Assembly (NCBI GenBank): GCA_030652635.1
Contig: JAUSPW010000247.1
Location: forward strand, 1-7,487
Length of the DNA: 7,487 nt
Reading direction: 5' to 3'
From: Pseudohongiella sp.
Lineage (GTDB): Bacteria > Pseudomonadota > Gammaproteobacteria > Pseudomonadales > Pseudohongiellaceae
Positions 1 to 5,817 of this stretch are shown here, in pieces. The stretch's first letter is position 1, and each line of letters starts with the position of its first letter. Below the pieces are notes generated by a model. That model searched no databases, was not told where the DNA came from, and saw nothing but the letters and a program-made list of their open reading frames with translations. Position numbers and translations under genes: made by a program.

Positions 1-111
1 CAAGAAATAGTAGAGGAAAAATTGTATGATTGGATTCCAAACTACATAACTGACTCTGAAAAACTGATGGATGCAATTAAAAGACTTGAGCCAGAAATCG
101 AAATTGCCTAG
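1..111 (+). CDS. 3' end of an unrecognised gene (partial)
   Basis: The first frame is open from the window edge to a TAG at 109-111 and gives 36 residues: a charged, helix-like tail rich in Glu, Lys and Ile (for example EKLMDAIKRLEPEIEIA). I do not recognise the family, and the start lies outside the window. The stop codon sits inside the left arm of the attC-like site at 106-164, a common arrangement for the gene of an integron cassette. I therefore infer that this is the gene of the cassette before the YciI-like one. The frame could be chance because it is short, but the amino-acid composition and the position of the stop argue for a real gene. Confidence 0.6.
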   Translation, partial: QEIVEEKLYDWIPNYITDSEKLMDAIKRLEPEIEIA

Positions 112-164
112 CAAATCAAGCAAGAAGGACGCGCTAAAGCGCGCCTCTTCTTGAGGAGTTAGGT
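106..164 (+). repeat. attC-like site 1 (59-base element)
   Basis: This 59-bp imperfect inverted repeat lies between two cassette genes. The left outer box GCCTAGC (106-112) and right outer box GTTAGGT (158-164) pair along their whole length if two G-T pairs are allowed; the right box fits the consensus GTTRRRY exactly. After 3-nt spacers, TCAAG (116-120) pairs with CTTGA (150-154). The inner arm 122-134 pairs with 139-149 around a TAAA loop. C121, A126 and A129 are left unpaired, all on the left arm. Extra bases on the L'' arm are the known hallmark that gives attC its polarity. The orientation is that of plus-strand cassettes. Confidence 0.75.
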
Positions 165-190
165 GTCCAACAATAGCGAGACCTCATAGA

Positions 191-487
191 ATGCTGTTTG
201 TAGTTCGTTTCACAGACGACGCCGAGAAACAGGCGGTACGAGAAGAAAACCTCCAGTCGCATATCGAATGGCTTGGAGCCAGGCAGGACACGATATTGAT
301 CGCTGGCTCACTTCGCCACGAAGTCAATACAAGGCCCATTGGTGGGCTCTGGCTGGTGGAAGCCGCATCTAAAGAAGATGTGGAAGCTCTGTATAAAAGC
401 GATCCTTTCTGGCTATGTGGATTGCGCAAGGACGTTGAAATTCTCCATTGGTCAAAAGCGTTTCCTGAGCTAAGAGTAATGGTTTGA
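191..487 (+). CDS. YciI-like protein (cassette gene)
   Basis: A 98-residue protein that resembles the YciI family (ferredoxin-like, dimeric alpha-beta fold). It opens with the typical MLFVVRF strand. A His at 24 (SHIEWL) corresponds to the conserved family histidine, AGS follows at 38-40, and DPF at 71-73 matches the conserved 'DP' turn near the putative active site. Length is normal for the family (about 90-100). Biochemical roles are poorly known; a small cytosolic enzyme or binding protein is likely. No strong Shine-Dalgarno sequence is visible before the ATG. The gene starts 27 bp after the right box of attC-like site 1 and ends 11 bp before site 2, so it fills one compact cassette. It may depend on transcription from upstream. 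Confidence 0.82.
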   Translation: MLFVVRFTDDAEKQAVREENLQSHIEWLGARQDTILIAGSLRHEVNTRPIGGLWLVEAASKEDVEALYKSDPFWLCGLRKDVEILHWSKAFPELRVMV

Positions 488-497
488 GCAGAATGCT

Positions 498-551
498 TCA
501 TAACAAATCAAACAACTTCGCGCCTACGGCGCCAGAACAAGGGCGTGGAGC
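498..551 (+). repeat. attC-like site 2 (degenerate)
   Basis: The left half follows the plan of site 1: TCATAAC (498-504), the same AAA spacer, then TCAAACAA (508-515) where site 1 has TCAAGCAA. The centre is a GCGCC-TAC-GGCGC hairpin. The right outer box would be GTGGAGC (545-551), one base off GTTRRRY. The right inner arm does not pair with the left one, so the 3' half is diverged or hybrid. Its position just after the YciI-like gene and 18 bp before the next start supports a cassette boundary. Confidence 0.5.
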
Positions 552-569
552 ACTATTTAAATACAACCC

Positions 570-932
570 ATGAGCCATAAACCAATATCCAAATACTCTG
601 GAAGCTGTCACTGCGGAGCAATCAGATTCGTGATCACTACGGACTTCCCGGAATTGACCACCTGTGATTGCTCGATATGCCGCCGTAAGAACGCGCTCAT
701 GGTCAAAGTCCATGAAAAGGATTTTGAATTGCTTCAGGGCGAAGACTCCCTCACGGAGTACCAATTCCATACACACACAGCCAAGCATTATTTTTGCAAA
801 ATTTGCGGCATTAACCCCTTTCATCGAAAACGAATAACGCCTGATTTCTATGGAATAAACGTATATTGCCTTGAAGGTGCAGATATCTCAGGTATTCCAA
901 TCAGGCCAACCGTTGGAGCGGGGATGTTATAA
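570..932 (+). CDS. GFA/CENP-V domain zinc protein (cassette gene)
   Basis: A 120-residue member of the GFA family, named after the glutathione-dependent formaldehyde-activating enzyme; most members have no proven reaction. The zinc-binding cysteines are all visible: C13 and C15 in SCHCG, C32, C34 and C37 in CDCSIC, and C76 and C79 in FCKICG. The protein spans the whole domain and ends shortly after it (GAGML), as the short members do. The ATG lies 18 bp behind the right box of attC-like site 2, with no clear Shine-Dalgarno sequence. The gene is therefore probably a cassette gene read from an upstream promoter. Formaldehyde or another thiol-adduct detoxification is possible but not shown. Confidence 0.9.
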   Translation: MSHKPISKYSGSCHCGAIRFVITTDFPELTTCDCSICRRKNALMVKVHEKDFELLQGEDSLTEYQFHTHTAKHYFCKICGINPFHRKRITPDFYGINVYCLEGADISGIPIRPTVGAGML

Positions 933-989
933 AATCTGACTCAACGGCGGCCCTTGCTTTGGGAACACTTGTTCCGGTCAGGCAGTTAT
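927..989 (+). repeat. possible attC-like site 3 (weak)
   Basis: Just where a site is expected after the GFA gene, ATAA (929-932) can pair with TTAT (986-989) and CTGAC (936-940) with GTCAG (977-981), giving two short helices separated by an internal loop as in attC. The outer boxes TTATAAA and GTTATTC each deviate from consensus. The apex contains a separate hairpin, GGAAC/GTTCC (962-975). The stop codon of the minus-strand DUF2798 gene lies inside the right arm. This may be a decayed site or chance. Confidence 0.25.
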
Positions 990-1202
990 TCGTCCGACAA
1001 TTCTTCGCACCCACGGCGCCACAATAGCGACAGTCGGAAAAGCGACGGGCCATGTTGTAATACAACTTTGAAACCACTGCGCAGCGAATCCTGCATGAAT
1101 CCCTTGTGAGGTTGCAAGAACAAAGGCCGATACGATGCAGACCATGATGGCAGAGAGCAGCGCGCTGAACAGGATTGGGGCAAAACGAGCAGGAATATGC
1201 AT
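978..1202 (-). CDS. DUF2798 small membrane protein
   Basis: A 74-residue protein resembling DUF2798: two hydrophobic helices at about residues 7-27 and 44-62, separated by a short loop, and a basic end (WVRRIVGRITA). I chose the ATG at 1202, not the upstream in-frame one, because GGAG lies at the right distance before it and the protein then starts at the usual family N terminus (MHIPARFAPILF). It is the second gene of a minus-strand operon behind the DUF2938 gene, with 34 bp between them. Function is unknown; inner-membrane location is inferred from the helices. Expression should follow the MerR-type promoter at 1766-1796. Confidence 0.8.
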   Translation of the reverse strand: MHIPARFAPILFSALLSAIMVCIVSAFVLATSQGIHAGFAAQWFQSCITTWPVAFPTVAIVAPWVRRIVGRITA

Positions 1203-1236
1203 TTTATTTCTCCAGTTAAAAATTAGTTTTTCAGTT

Positions 1237-1728
1237 TTATATCGAGTTAAACAGCAGCAACGCCCGGCCTGACACATACAAACCGAGACCAAAAACTGCA
1301 TGTGTGATGAGGCTCTGCAGGCGGGCGGAGGTCGGATCTTTTGTCCGGCTCGCCGCAATACCGAGACCCATGCCCGGCTGCATCAGCAAGAAAGGCGCTG
1401 CGACGGTGCCAATGCCTACGGCGAGTGCGGGACCAATCGCAGGGTTGTTAATCCATGTGCTCCCCCAAATCGCAATCAATATGGCTGCGAAGGCGATACC
1501 TGTCAGGTAATGAGCCAGCCATCCCAAAACGTGTTCTCCGCGAATGGGAGGCGCGGCCGTCATGGATTTATGAAAAAATTGCGCATGAGACATGTGAGCA
1601 ATCCAGCGCCCTACCATCCTGTAATTTGGGGGTGGGATTCCGAAAAGCGGTTGGCGCACGATGCCCCACACATCCATGACTGCAGTTGCTCCAATACCCA
1701 TGCTGACGATGTAAATTAGCGTGTTCAT
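1237..1728 (-). CDS. DUF2938 membrane protein
   Basis: A 163-residue protein that I recognise as DUF2938. It has about four hydrophobic segments (roughly residues 2-22, 66-88, 98-118 and 141-160). Between the first two lies the conserved soluble stretch, with GRWIAHM, FFHKS and GEHVLGWLAHY, which is typical of the family. The start is supported by GGAG a few bases upstream. The family's function is unknown; it is probably an inner-membrane protein. It leads an operon with the DUF2798 gene and is divergent from a MerR-family regulator. The promoter in front of it has MerR-type geometry, so it is the likely main target of that regulator. Confidence 0.87.
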   Translation of the reverse strand: MNTLIYIVSMGIGATAVMDVWGIVRQPLFGIPPPNYRMVGRWIAHMSHAQFFHKSMTAAPPIRGEHVLGWLAHYLTGIAFAAILIAIWGSTWINNPAIGPALAVGIGTVAAPFLLMQPGMGLGIAASRTKDPTSARLQSLITHAVFGLGLYVSGRALLLFNSI

Positions 1729-1765
1729 AACTCTCCTTTGCTTGTTTGGCTTTCAAACTGATGCT

Positions 1766-1796
1766 AGCGTAGAACTTCAAGTCGACTTGAGGTCAA
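1766..1796 (-). promoter_or_regulatory. MerR-type promoter with operator, for DUF2938-DUF2798
   Basis: Reading the minus strand, TTGACC (1796-1791) is the -35 box and TACGCT (1771-1766) the -10 box, separated by exactly 19 bp. Such an overlong spacer is the hallmark of promoters remodelled by MerR-family activators. The spacer holds a perfect 12-bp palindrome CAAGTCGACTTG (1778-1789), extending to 9 of 10 pairs over 1774-1793. The outer sequence resembles the SoxR box of the E. coli soxS promoter (CCTCAAGTTAACTTGAGG). The regulator's own promoter may be TTGGCT (1746-1751) with TAGAAC (1770-1775) on the plus strand, which would place its start at the operator and allow autoregulation. Confidence 0.78.
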
Positions 1797-1806
1797 GGAA
1801 AATTTT

Positions 1807-2217
1807 ATGGATATTGCTGAAGTAGCACGACGTTCTGGCGTGCCGGCCTCGACACTGCGCTTTTATGAAGAGAAAGGCTTGGTAAGCTCGATTGGCAGGC
1901 AAGGGTTGCGTCGCGTTTTCAGCGATAGCATCCTGGAGCGACTGGCGTTAATTGCACTGGGGCGTGCTGTTGGCTTTTCGCTGGATGAAATCGCACGCAT
2001 GCTGGGATCCAAGGGGAATCCAACGATTGACAGGGAGCTACTGGTTAGTAAGGCCGACGAGCTCGATAGATCCATACAAAAGCTGAAAGCGATGCGAGAT
2101 GGCCTGCGGCATGCTGCTGTTTGTTCCGCGCCAAGTCATATGGAGTGTCCGAAGTTTCGTCGCCTGCTTGGGCTCGCGGCATATGGGGCGTTCAGTGATA
2201 AAGTAAAAACAGACTAA
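1807..2217 (+). CDS. MerR-family transcriptional regulator
   Basis: A 136-residue MerR-type regulator. The N terminus is the winged helix-turn-helix (IAEVARRSGVPASTLRFYEEKGL, residues 3-25), followed by the second wing-helix region with FSDSILERL and ARMLG, then a long dimerisation helix at about 75-103. C106 and C114 form a C-x7-C loop followed by Pro, reminiscent of the metal or redox loop of MerR and SoxR. SoxR's four-cysteine iron-sulphur motif is absent, so the signal could be a thiol-reactive compound or a metal. It is divergent from the DUF2938 operon with a fitting operator between. AGGAA precedes the ATG. It may be cotranscribed with the ABM remnant that follows. Confidence 0.92.
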   Translation: MDIAEVARRSGVPASTLRFYEEKGLVSSIGRQGLRRVFSDSILERLALIALGRAVGFSLDEIARMLGSKGNPTIDRELLVSKADELDRSIQKLKAMRDGLRHAAVCSAPSHMECPKFRRLLGLAAYGAFSDKVKTD

Positions 2218-2231
2218 CCCGGAGAACCCAC

Positions 2232-2366
2232 ATGCCCATCATCGTAGCAGGCAAACTGACAATAAAACCCGACTCACGTGATAACTTCCGAAACGCTGGA
2301 CCTGACAGTGACATGTTTTCACTCGTGGAAGCTTTCGATGTGAAGGAATATGAAGTCAATAAATAA
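2232..2366 (+). pseudogene. Antibiotic biosynthesis monooxygenase (ABM) remnant, internally deleted
   Basis: This 44-codon frame has a good GGAG ribosome site and starts 14 bp after the MerR-family gene. Residues 1-19 (MPIIVAGKLTIKPDSRDNF) are the start of an ABM-type, ferredoxin-like monooxygenase. Residues 20-44 (RNAGPDSDMFSLVEAFDVKEYEVNK) read like the end of the same family. The roughly 50 residues normally between them, with most of the fold, are missing, and the frame is kept. I infer an internal deletion of a gene that once belonged to the MerR-DUF2938 unit. It cannot make a normal enzyme, though a short peptide may be made. This is from memory of the family; an alignment would settle it. 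Confidence 0.65.
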
Positions 2367-2418
2367 CAAGTTACAGACATTGGGCCTCGTTCCTTTATTT
2401 TATCCGCCAACTAACTGA

Positions 2419-2446
2419 CCCAAGTGTACTGGAGACACCTCTTGGG
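2419..2446. other. Stem-loop before the GTPase genes
   Basis: CCCAAG (2419-2424) with TGT (2425-2427) pairs with ACA (2435-2437) and CTTGGG (2441-2446); the trinucleotide CCT bulges out on the right. No T-run follows, so it is not a standard terminator. It lies in the 144-bp gap between the ABM remnant and the first GTPase. A TATACT (2458-2463) just downstream could be a -10 box, but no convincing -35 accompanies it. Confidence 0.3.
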
Positions 2447-2510
2447 GGCGCATGGAGTATACTGAGCTGCATGAGTAATCGACTGAAACCCACCTAAGGC
2501 GGCGATCCGG

Positions 2511-3626
2511 ATGAATCGGTATTTTGAGAGCCTTTGGCACATTCTGGCGAATACTGGCAAGGACGGCGAAACAGCTGACTTAGCCGAGTCGGTACCCGAT
2601 GCGGGACGGCCGTTGCCAGTGATCTGGCTGCTGGGAAAAACTGGCGCGGGTAAGTCATCGCTGATCCGCGCGTTGACGGGTCTCAGCGCTGCCGAAGTGG
2701 GCAATGGCTTTGAGCCGTGTACACGCACCGCCGATATGCTCGACTTTCCTGAAGACCTGCCTGTGATGCGCTTTCTGGATACCCGCGGTCTGGGCGAGGC
2801 CGGCTACGACCCGACTGAAGATCTCTCGGCCTGCGAAGAACGCAGCCACGTCTTGCTGGTAGTGGCGCGCCTTGACGATCCCGTACAGCGAGAGGTCGCA
2901 GCAGCCATTGCCTCCGTGCGCAAGCGCCGCCCCGACACCCCTATTATCGTGGTACACACTGGCGCGGATCTGTTGCCTGAGGAGCAAACCCGTTTCCGGG
3001 CCCGTCAACAGATCCAGCAGGTGTTTGAGCAGGCTGCTCGCAAAACGCTACCCGCCATTGAGACCTCTCTGCTGCCGGGCGCGACGTTCGATCTGGAAAA
3101 GGGTATTGATAGCCTGGTGACGGAACTCGACAACATCATCCCGGATATTGCACTTGTGCTGGTGCAGGAAGAACGTCGGGGTGTCGAGCGCGGTGCATTC
3201 TCCGAGGTCCGTGCCCGGGTGTTATGGTACGCCAGTGCCGCGGCCGCCTCTGATGTTCCGCCGATTGTGGGAGCGGTGACTGTCCCTGCCATACAGGCTC
3301 AGATGCTGCGCAGACTGGGCCAACACTATGGGGTGGAGTGGAGTCGCTTTCGTATGGTTGAGTTTACGCTGGCCCTTGGGACAGGGGCTGCTGCCCGGTT
3401 CGGCGCGAGTTACGCTGTACGTCAACTCGTCAAATTGATTCCGGCTTATGGTCAGACCGTCGGTGCCGCCGCTGCGGGCACCATCAGTTTCGCGGCAACC
3501 TATGCACTGGGCCGTGCGGCGGCGTTTTACCTTCACCGTACGCAGCAGGCGCTGGCCATTGATACCACCGAGTTGCGCGCGCTTTACGCCGATTCCCTGA
3601 AGAAGGCGCGCCATGAAAGGCGCTAA
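2511..3626 (+). CDS. GTPase with DUF697-like C-terminal membrane-associated domain
   Basis: A 371-residue protein of the YfjP/YeeP-like branch of Era-type TRAFAC GTPases. Visible motifs: P-loop GKTGAGKSS (42-50), candidate G2 threonines at 71 and 73, and G3 DTRG (90-93). The expected G4 (NKxD) is replaced by HTGAD (149-153). After a linker, residues about 232-345 resemble DUF697: several Ala/Gly-rich hydrophobic helices, including PPIVGAVTVPAIQAQML (250-266) and QLGQHYG-like LGQHYG (269-274). Peripheral or integral inner-membrane attachment is likely. A weak TAAGG lies 11 nt before the ATG. The last 14 bases overlap the next GTPase gene, so the two are almost surely cotranscribed and translationally coupled. 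The cellular role is unknown. Confidence 0.85.
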   Translation: MNRYFESLWHILANTGKDGETADLAESVPDAGRPLPVIWLLGKTGAGKSSLIRALTGLSAAEVGNGFEPCTRTADMLDFPEDLPVMRFLDTRGLGEAGYDPTEDLSACEERSHVLLVVARLDDPVQREVAAAIASVRKRRPDTPIIVVHTGADLLPEEQTRFRARQQIQQVFEQAARKTLPAIETSLLPGATFDLEKGIDSLVTELDNIIPDIALVLVQEERRGVERGAFSEVRARVLWYASAAAASDVPPIVGAVTVPAIQAQMLRRLGQHYGVEWSRFRMVEFTLALGTGAAARFGASYAVRQLVKLIPAYGQTVGAAAAGTISFAATYALGRAAAFYLHRTQQALAIDTTELRALYADSLKKARHERR

Positions 3627-5172
3627 AAAACTACGTCAGGCGCTTTTGCGTTGGGACCATCTGCTGATGGCGCTTGCGCTTGGACTGCCCTTCCTTGCGC
3701 TGATGCTGCTGGGATTTTTATGGCTGGCGGAGCATGAAGCAATTTTATGGTTTCTCGCGCTGACGATTGCTCCGGGTGCGGTATTGTTCGCGATGCGCGG
3801 TGTGCTCGGCAGGCGCTGGCGCAAGCGTTCGGAGATAGAAGCAGAGTTGGCCGAAACATCGGTTGAGCCGGACCTTGAATGGTTGCCAGAAGAAAAAAAA
3901 GTTTTTGCCGATGTCAGTCGCTATATCAAGGAAATTACCGCGAGCGAGCCATCCTGGGAGACGATGCCCGAACTCGCGCTCGAGGTCGTGAATCGCGTCG
4001 CGGCGGGACTGGGTGGCGAACACAAAAACGCGTTGAGTTTTACCTTACCCGAAGCCTTGTTGTTACTGGAGTCCACGGCCTCACGCTACCGCGCTCACCT
4101 TCGAAGTAAGCTGCCGTTTTCTGACCAGGTAACTCTGGGAACCCTCTACTGGTTATGGTCGCAACGAAACCGCGCCGGCCTGCTGTGGAAACTGGTCTAT
4201 GGCACCGGCCGCATCGCCCGCTTTGCCCTTTATCCCGCCGCAGGGATCCTGCGGGAGTTGGAAGAACTTGTTGCGGGCGGTAATTCAAGCTATGTGACCG
4301 GAAACATGATGAGCGTGCTGCGGGCGATTCTTCTGGAAGAGGTTGCCTTCGGTGCGATCGATCTCTATTCCGGTCGCCTGCGCTTCACCGATGCAGAACT
4401 GTTGCAGATTCAACTCGCTTCCGCCCGAAAGGACCAGCAACGTGGAGCGCTGCCGGATTTGCCACTGCGCATCCTGTTTGTGGGGCAGACCAGTGTCGGC
4501 AAATCCTCACTGATCAATGCGCTGCTGGGGGACCATCGTGCGGAAACGGATGCCGCAGCAACCACTGAAAATCTGGTTGTTTATCCGATTGAGTTGAATG
4601 GCGTCTCGTGCCATTTTCTCGACAGCAAGGGGCTCGATGACTCCTCCCGTCACCAGGACGCCATGCTTGAAGAAATGACGCAGACCGACATGCTGGTGTG
4701 GGTGCTCCGCGCCAACCGCCCGGCCCGCGCTGTGGACCAGCAGCTGAAACAGCGCTTCGATAGCTGGTTTGAAGCCCACTCTCGTCGTCGCAAACCGGTG
4801 GTAGTTGTCGTTGCCACAGCGGTGGATCAACTGGTTGCTGGTTGGAAAGGCGGCTCGCACCCACTGCCCCAGCCTGCCAGTACCACGATTACCGCAGCGA
4901 TGAGCGCAATTGCCCGTGACCTGCGCGGCGTGCAGCCCTTGCCGGTCAGCTTGGGCCCCGCGCCGTGGAACGTAGCTGTCGTTCGCGATGCCCTTTGTTC
5001 CGCGCTGGAAGAGGCTCAGCGAGTACAACGCAATCGCCTCAGAGTGGAAGGAATCAGTCAGGAAAACCGTATCCGTGTTCATGCCAAGCGAGGAGCACGC
5101 GGTGTGACAAAGGGGGTAAAGCTGATCGGTGGACGTTTGATTGAATCGTGGCGGAGTAAAAAGGGCGACTAG
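3613..5172 (+). CDS. Membrane-anchored GTPase, partner of the upstream GTPase
   Basis: A 519-residue protein. Two hydrophobic helices at about residues 17-38 and 43-62, followed by a very basic stretch (GRRWRKR), predict an inner-membrane anchor with the rest in the cytoplasm. Residues about 75-280 form a helical region that I do not recognise. The GTPase domain follows: P-loop GQTSVGKSS (291-299), T317 or T318 as candidate G2, G3 DSKG (337-340), and TAVD (402-405) in place of NKxD. The C terminus (about 465-519) is basic and helical. AGAAGG lies 6 nt before the ATG, inside the upstream gene, and the reading frames overlap by 14 bases. A heteromeric GTPase pair at the membrane is the simplest inference; the job is unknown. 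Confidence 0.84.
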   Translation: MKGAKKLRQALLRWDHLLMALALGLPFLALMLLGFLWLAEHEAILWFLALTIAPGAVLFAMRGVLGRRWRKRSEIEAELAETSVEPDLEWLPEEKKVFADVSRYIKEITASEPSWETMPELALEVVNRVAAGLGGEHKNALSFTLPEALLLLESTASRYRAHLRSKLPFSDQVTLGTLYWLWSQRNRAGLLWKLVYGTGRIARFALYPAAGILRELEELVAGGNSSYVTGNMMSVLRAILLEEVAFGAIDLYSGRLRFTDAELLQIQLASARKDQQRGALPDLPLRILFVGQTSVGKSSLINALLGDHRAETDAAATTENLVVYPIELNGVSCHFLDSKGLDDSSRHQDAMLEEMTQTDMLVWVLRANRPARAVDQQLKQRFDSWFEAHSRRRKPVVVVVATAVDQLVAGWKGGSHPLPQPASTTITAAMSAIARDLRGVQPLPVSLGPAPWNVAVVRDALCSALEEAQRVQRNRLRVEGISQENRIRVHAKRGARGVTKGVKLIGGRLIESWRSKKGD

Positions 5173-5274
5173 GCCCTGTCGTGCTCATTACATCAACCGC
5201 GCGGCACACTGTCAGCACCGACGTCGAAAAGAAGAATTTCTGTGCGTCGTTTCCCCCATCACAAAATGTATTTG
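5173..5274. other. Intergenic gap between GTPase genes and toxin gene
   Basis: These 102 bp separate two converging units. AGGGC/GCCCT (5162-5177) can form a short hairpin over the GTPase stop codon. CGACG (5220-5224) can pair with a later CGTCG with GAAA/TTTC inside, ahead of a pyrimidine run; that could act as a weak terminator. No convincing gene or attC-like site is visible. Confidence 0.3.
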
Positions 5275-5547
5275 TCAGGGCTCGTCATAGTGGCCACCCA
5301 GAGCGAAGATATAGATTGACGATTCATCGAACCTGTACACAATTCGATCTTTCAGGGCAATGCGCCTTGACCAAAAACCGGACAGGTTATGCTTCAGAGG
5401 TTCTGGCTTACCTATCCCGACAGAGGGGTCATCGCAGCGAAGGAGCTCTTTGATAATTTTACGCGTAGCTTCGTGCAGCTTTTTGTCCTTTTGGCGCATG
5501 ACTTCATACGCTTCCCAGGTTCTACCCTCAAATACCAGTGATCTCAT
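5275..5547 (-). CDS. yoeB: YoeB-family mRNA interferase toxin
   Basis: A 90-residue Txe/YoeB toxin of the RelE superfamily, which cleaves mRNA in the ribosomal A site. The family signature GKPEPLKHNLSGFWSRRI is intact at 46-63. By alignment from memory with E. coli YoeB, the catalytic Glu46, Arg65 and His83 correspond to E49, R68 and H86, followed by Y87, so the toxin should be active. The C terminus is three residues longer (DEP) than the usual HY end. The ATG lies inside the antitoxin gene, with a 20-base overlap, which ties toxin synthesis to antitoxin translation. The symbol is by family resemblance. Confidence 0.93.
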   Translation of the reverse strand: MRSLVFEGRTWEAYEVMRQKDKKLHEATRKIIKELLRCDDPSVGIGKPEPLKHNLSGFWSRRIALKDRIVYRFDESSIYIFALGGHYDEP

Positions 5548-5800
5548 CCATTTGCTCTTTTGTAGGCGTGTATCCTTTACGCTCTGTATGGGTTTTTACC
5601 GATTCGGCCAGTTGTTGCATCAGACTACTGTTTTGCAGAACGTAAAGCGTTTCCTGCTCACGCTCCCAGTCTTCGGCGCTAATGACAACAAAGTCCTGCC
5701 CGGACCGTCGGGAGACTCTGAGCGGCTCATGTCGGCTAATGCTTTGTTCTACAAGCTTTTTCAGGTTATCTCTGAACTTGTTTACAGTGACTGTTTCCAT
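5528..5800 (-). CDS. yefM: YefM/Phd-family antitoxin
   Basis: A 90-residue antitoxin. The N-terminal DNA-binding and dimer domain is of the Phd/YefM type (METVTVNKFRDNLKKLVEQ, with VVISAEDWERE at about 48-58). The C-terminal third is the charged, probably unfolded toxin-binding tail. I chose the ATG at 5800 because it has GGTGAG upstream at good spacing and gives the usual family N terminus; the longer frame to 5869 would run into the promoter and attC-like sequence. It neutralises the YoeB-like toxin and represses its own operon. Repeated GTAC-type half-sites just upstream fit autoregulation. It is the first gene of the pair. Confidence 0.9.
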   Translation of the reverse strand: METVTVNKFRDNLKKLVEQSISRHEPLRVSRRSGQDFVVISAEDWEREQETLYVLQNSSLMQQLAESVKTHTERKGYTPTKEQMDEITGI

Positions 5801-5817
5801 CTTGCTCACCAAAATAT

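Noticed and set aside
1300..1719. Plus-strand open frame opposite the DUF2938 gene
   Set aside because: The minus-strand product is a recognisable family with a ribosome site; this frame has neither.
2411..2460. Stem-loop at 2419-2446 preceded by CTAAC, considered as an attC
   Set aside because: The inner arms pair but no right outer box follows, and the left arm lacks the TCAAGCAA pattern of the other sites.
2471..2497. Eight-codon frame just upstream of the first GTPase, considered as a leader peptide
   Set aside because: No ribosome site, no attenuator-like structure after it, and such frames are common by chance.
4507..5082. Long minus-strand open frame opposite the second GTPase
   Set aside because: It is a shadow of the GC-rich GTPase gene; the translation has no recognisable domain.
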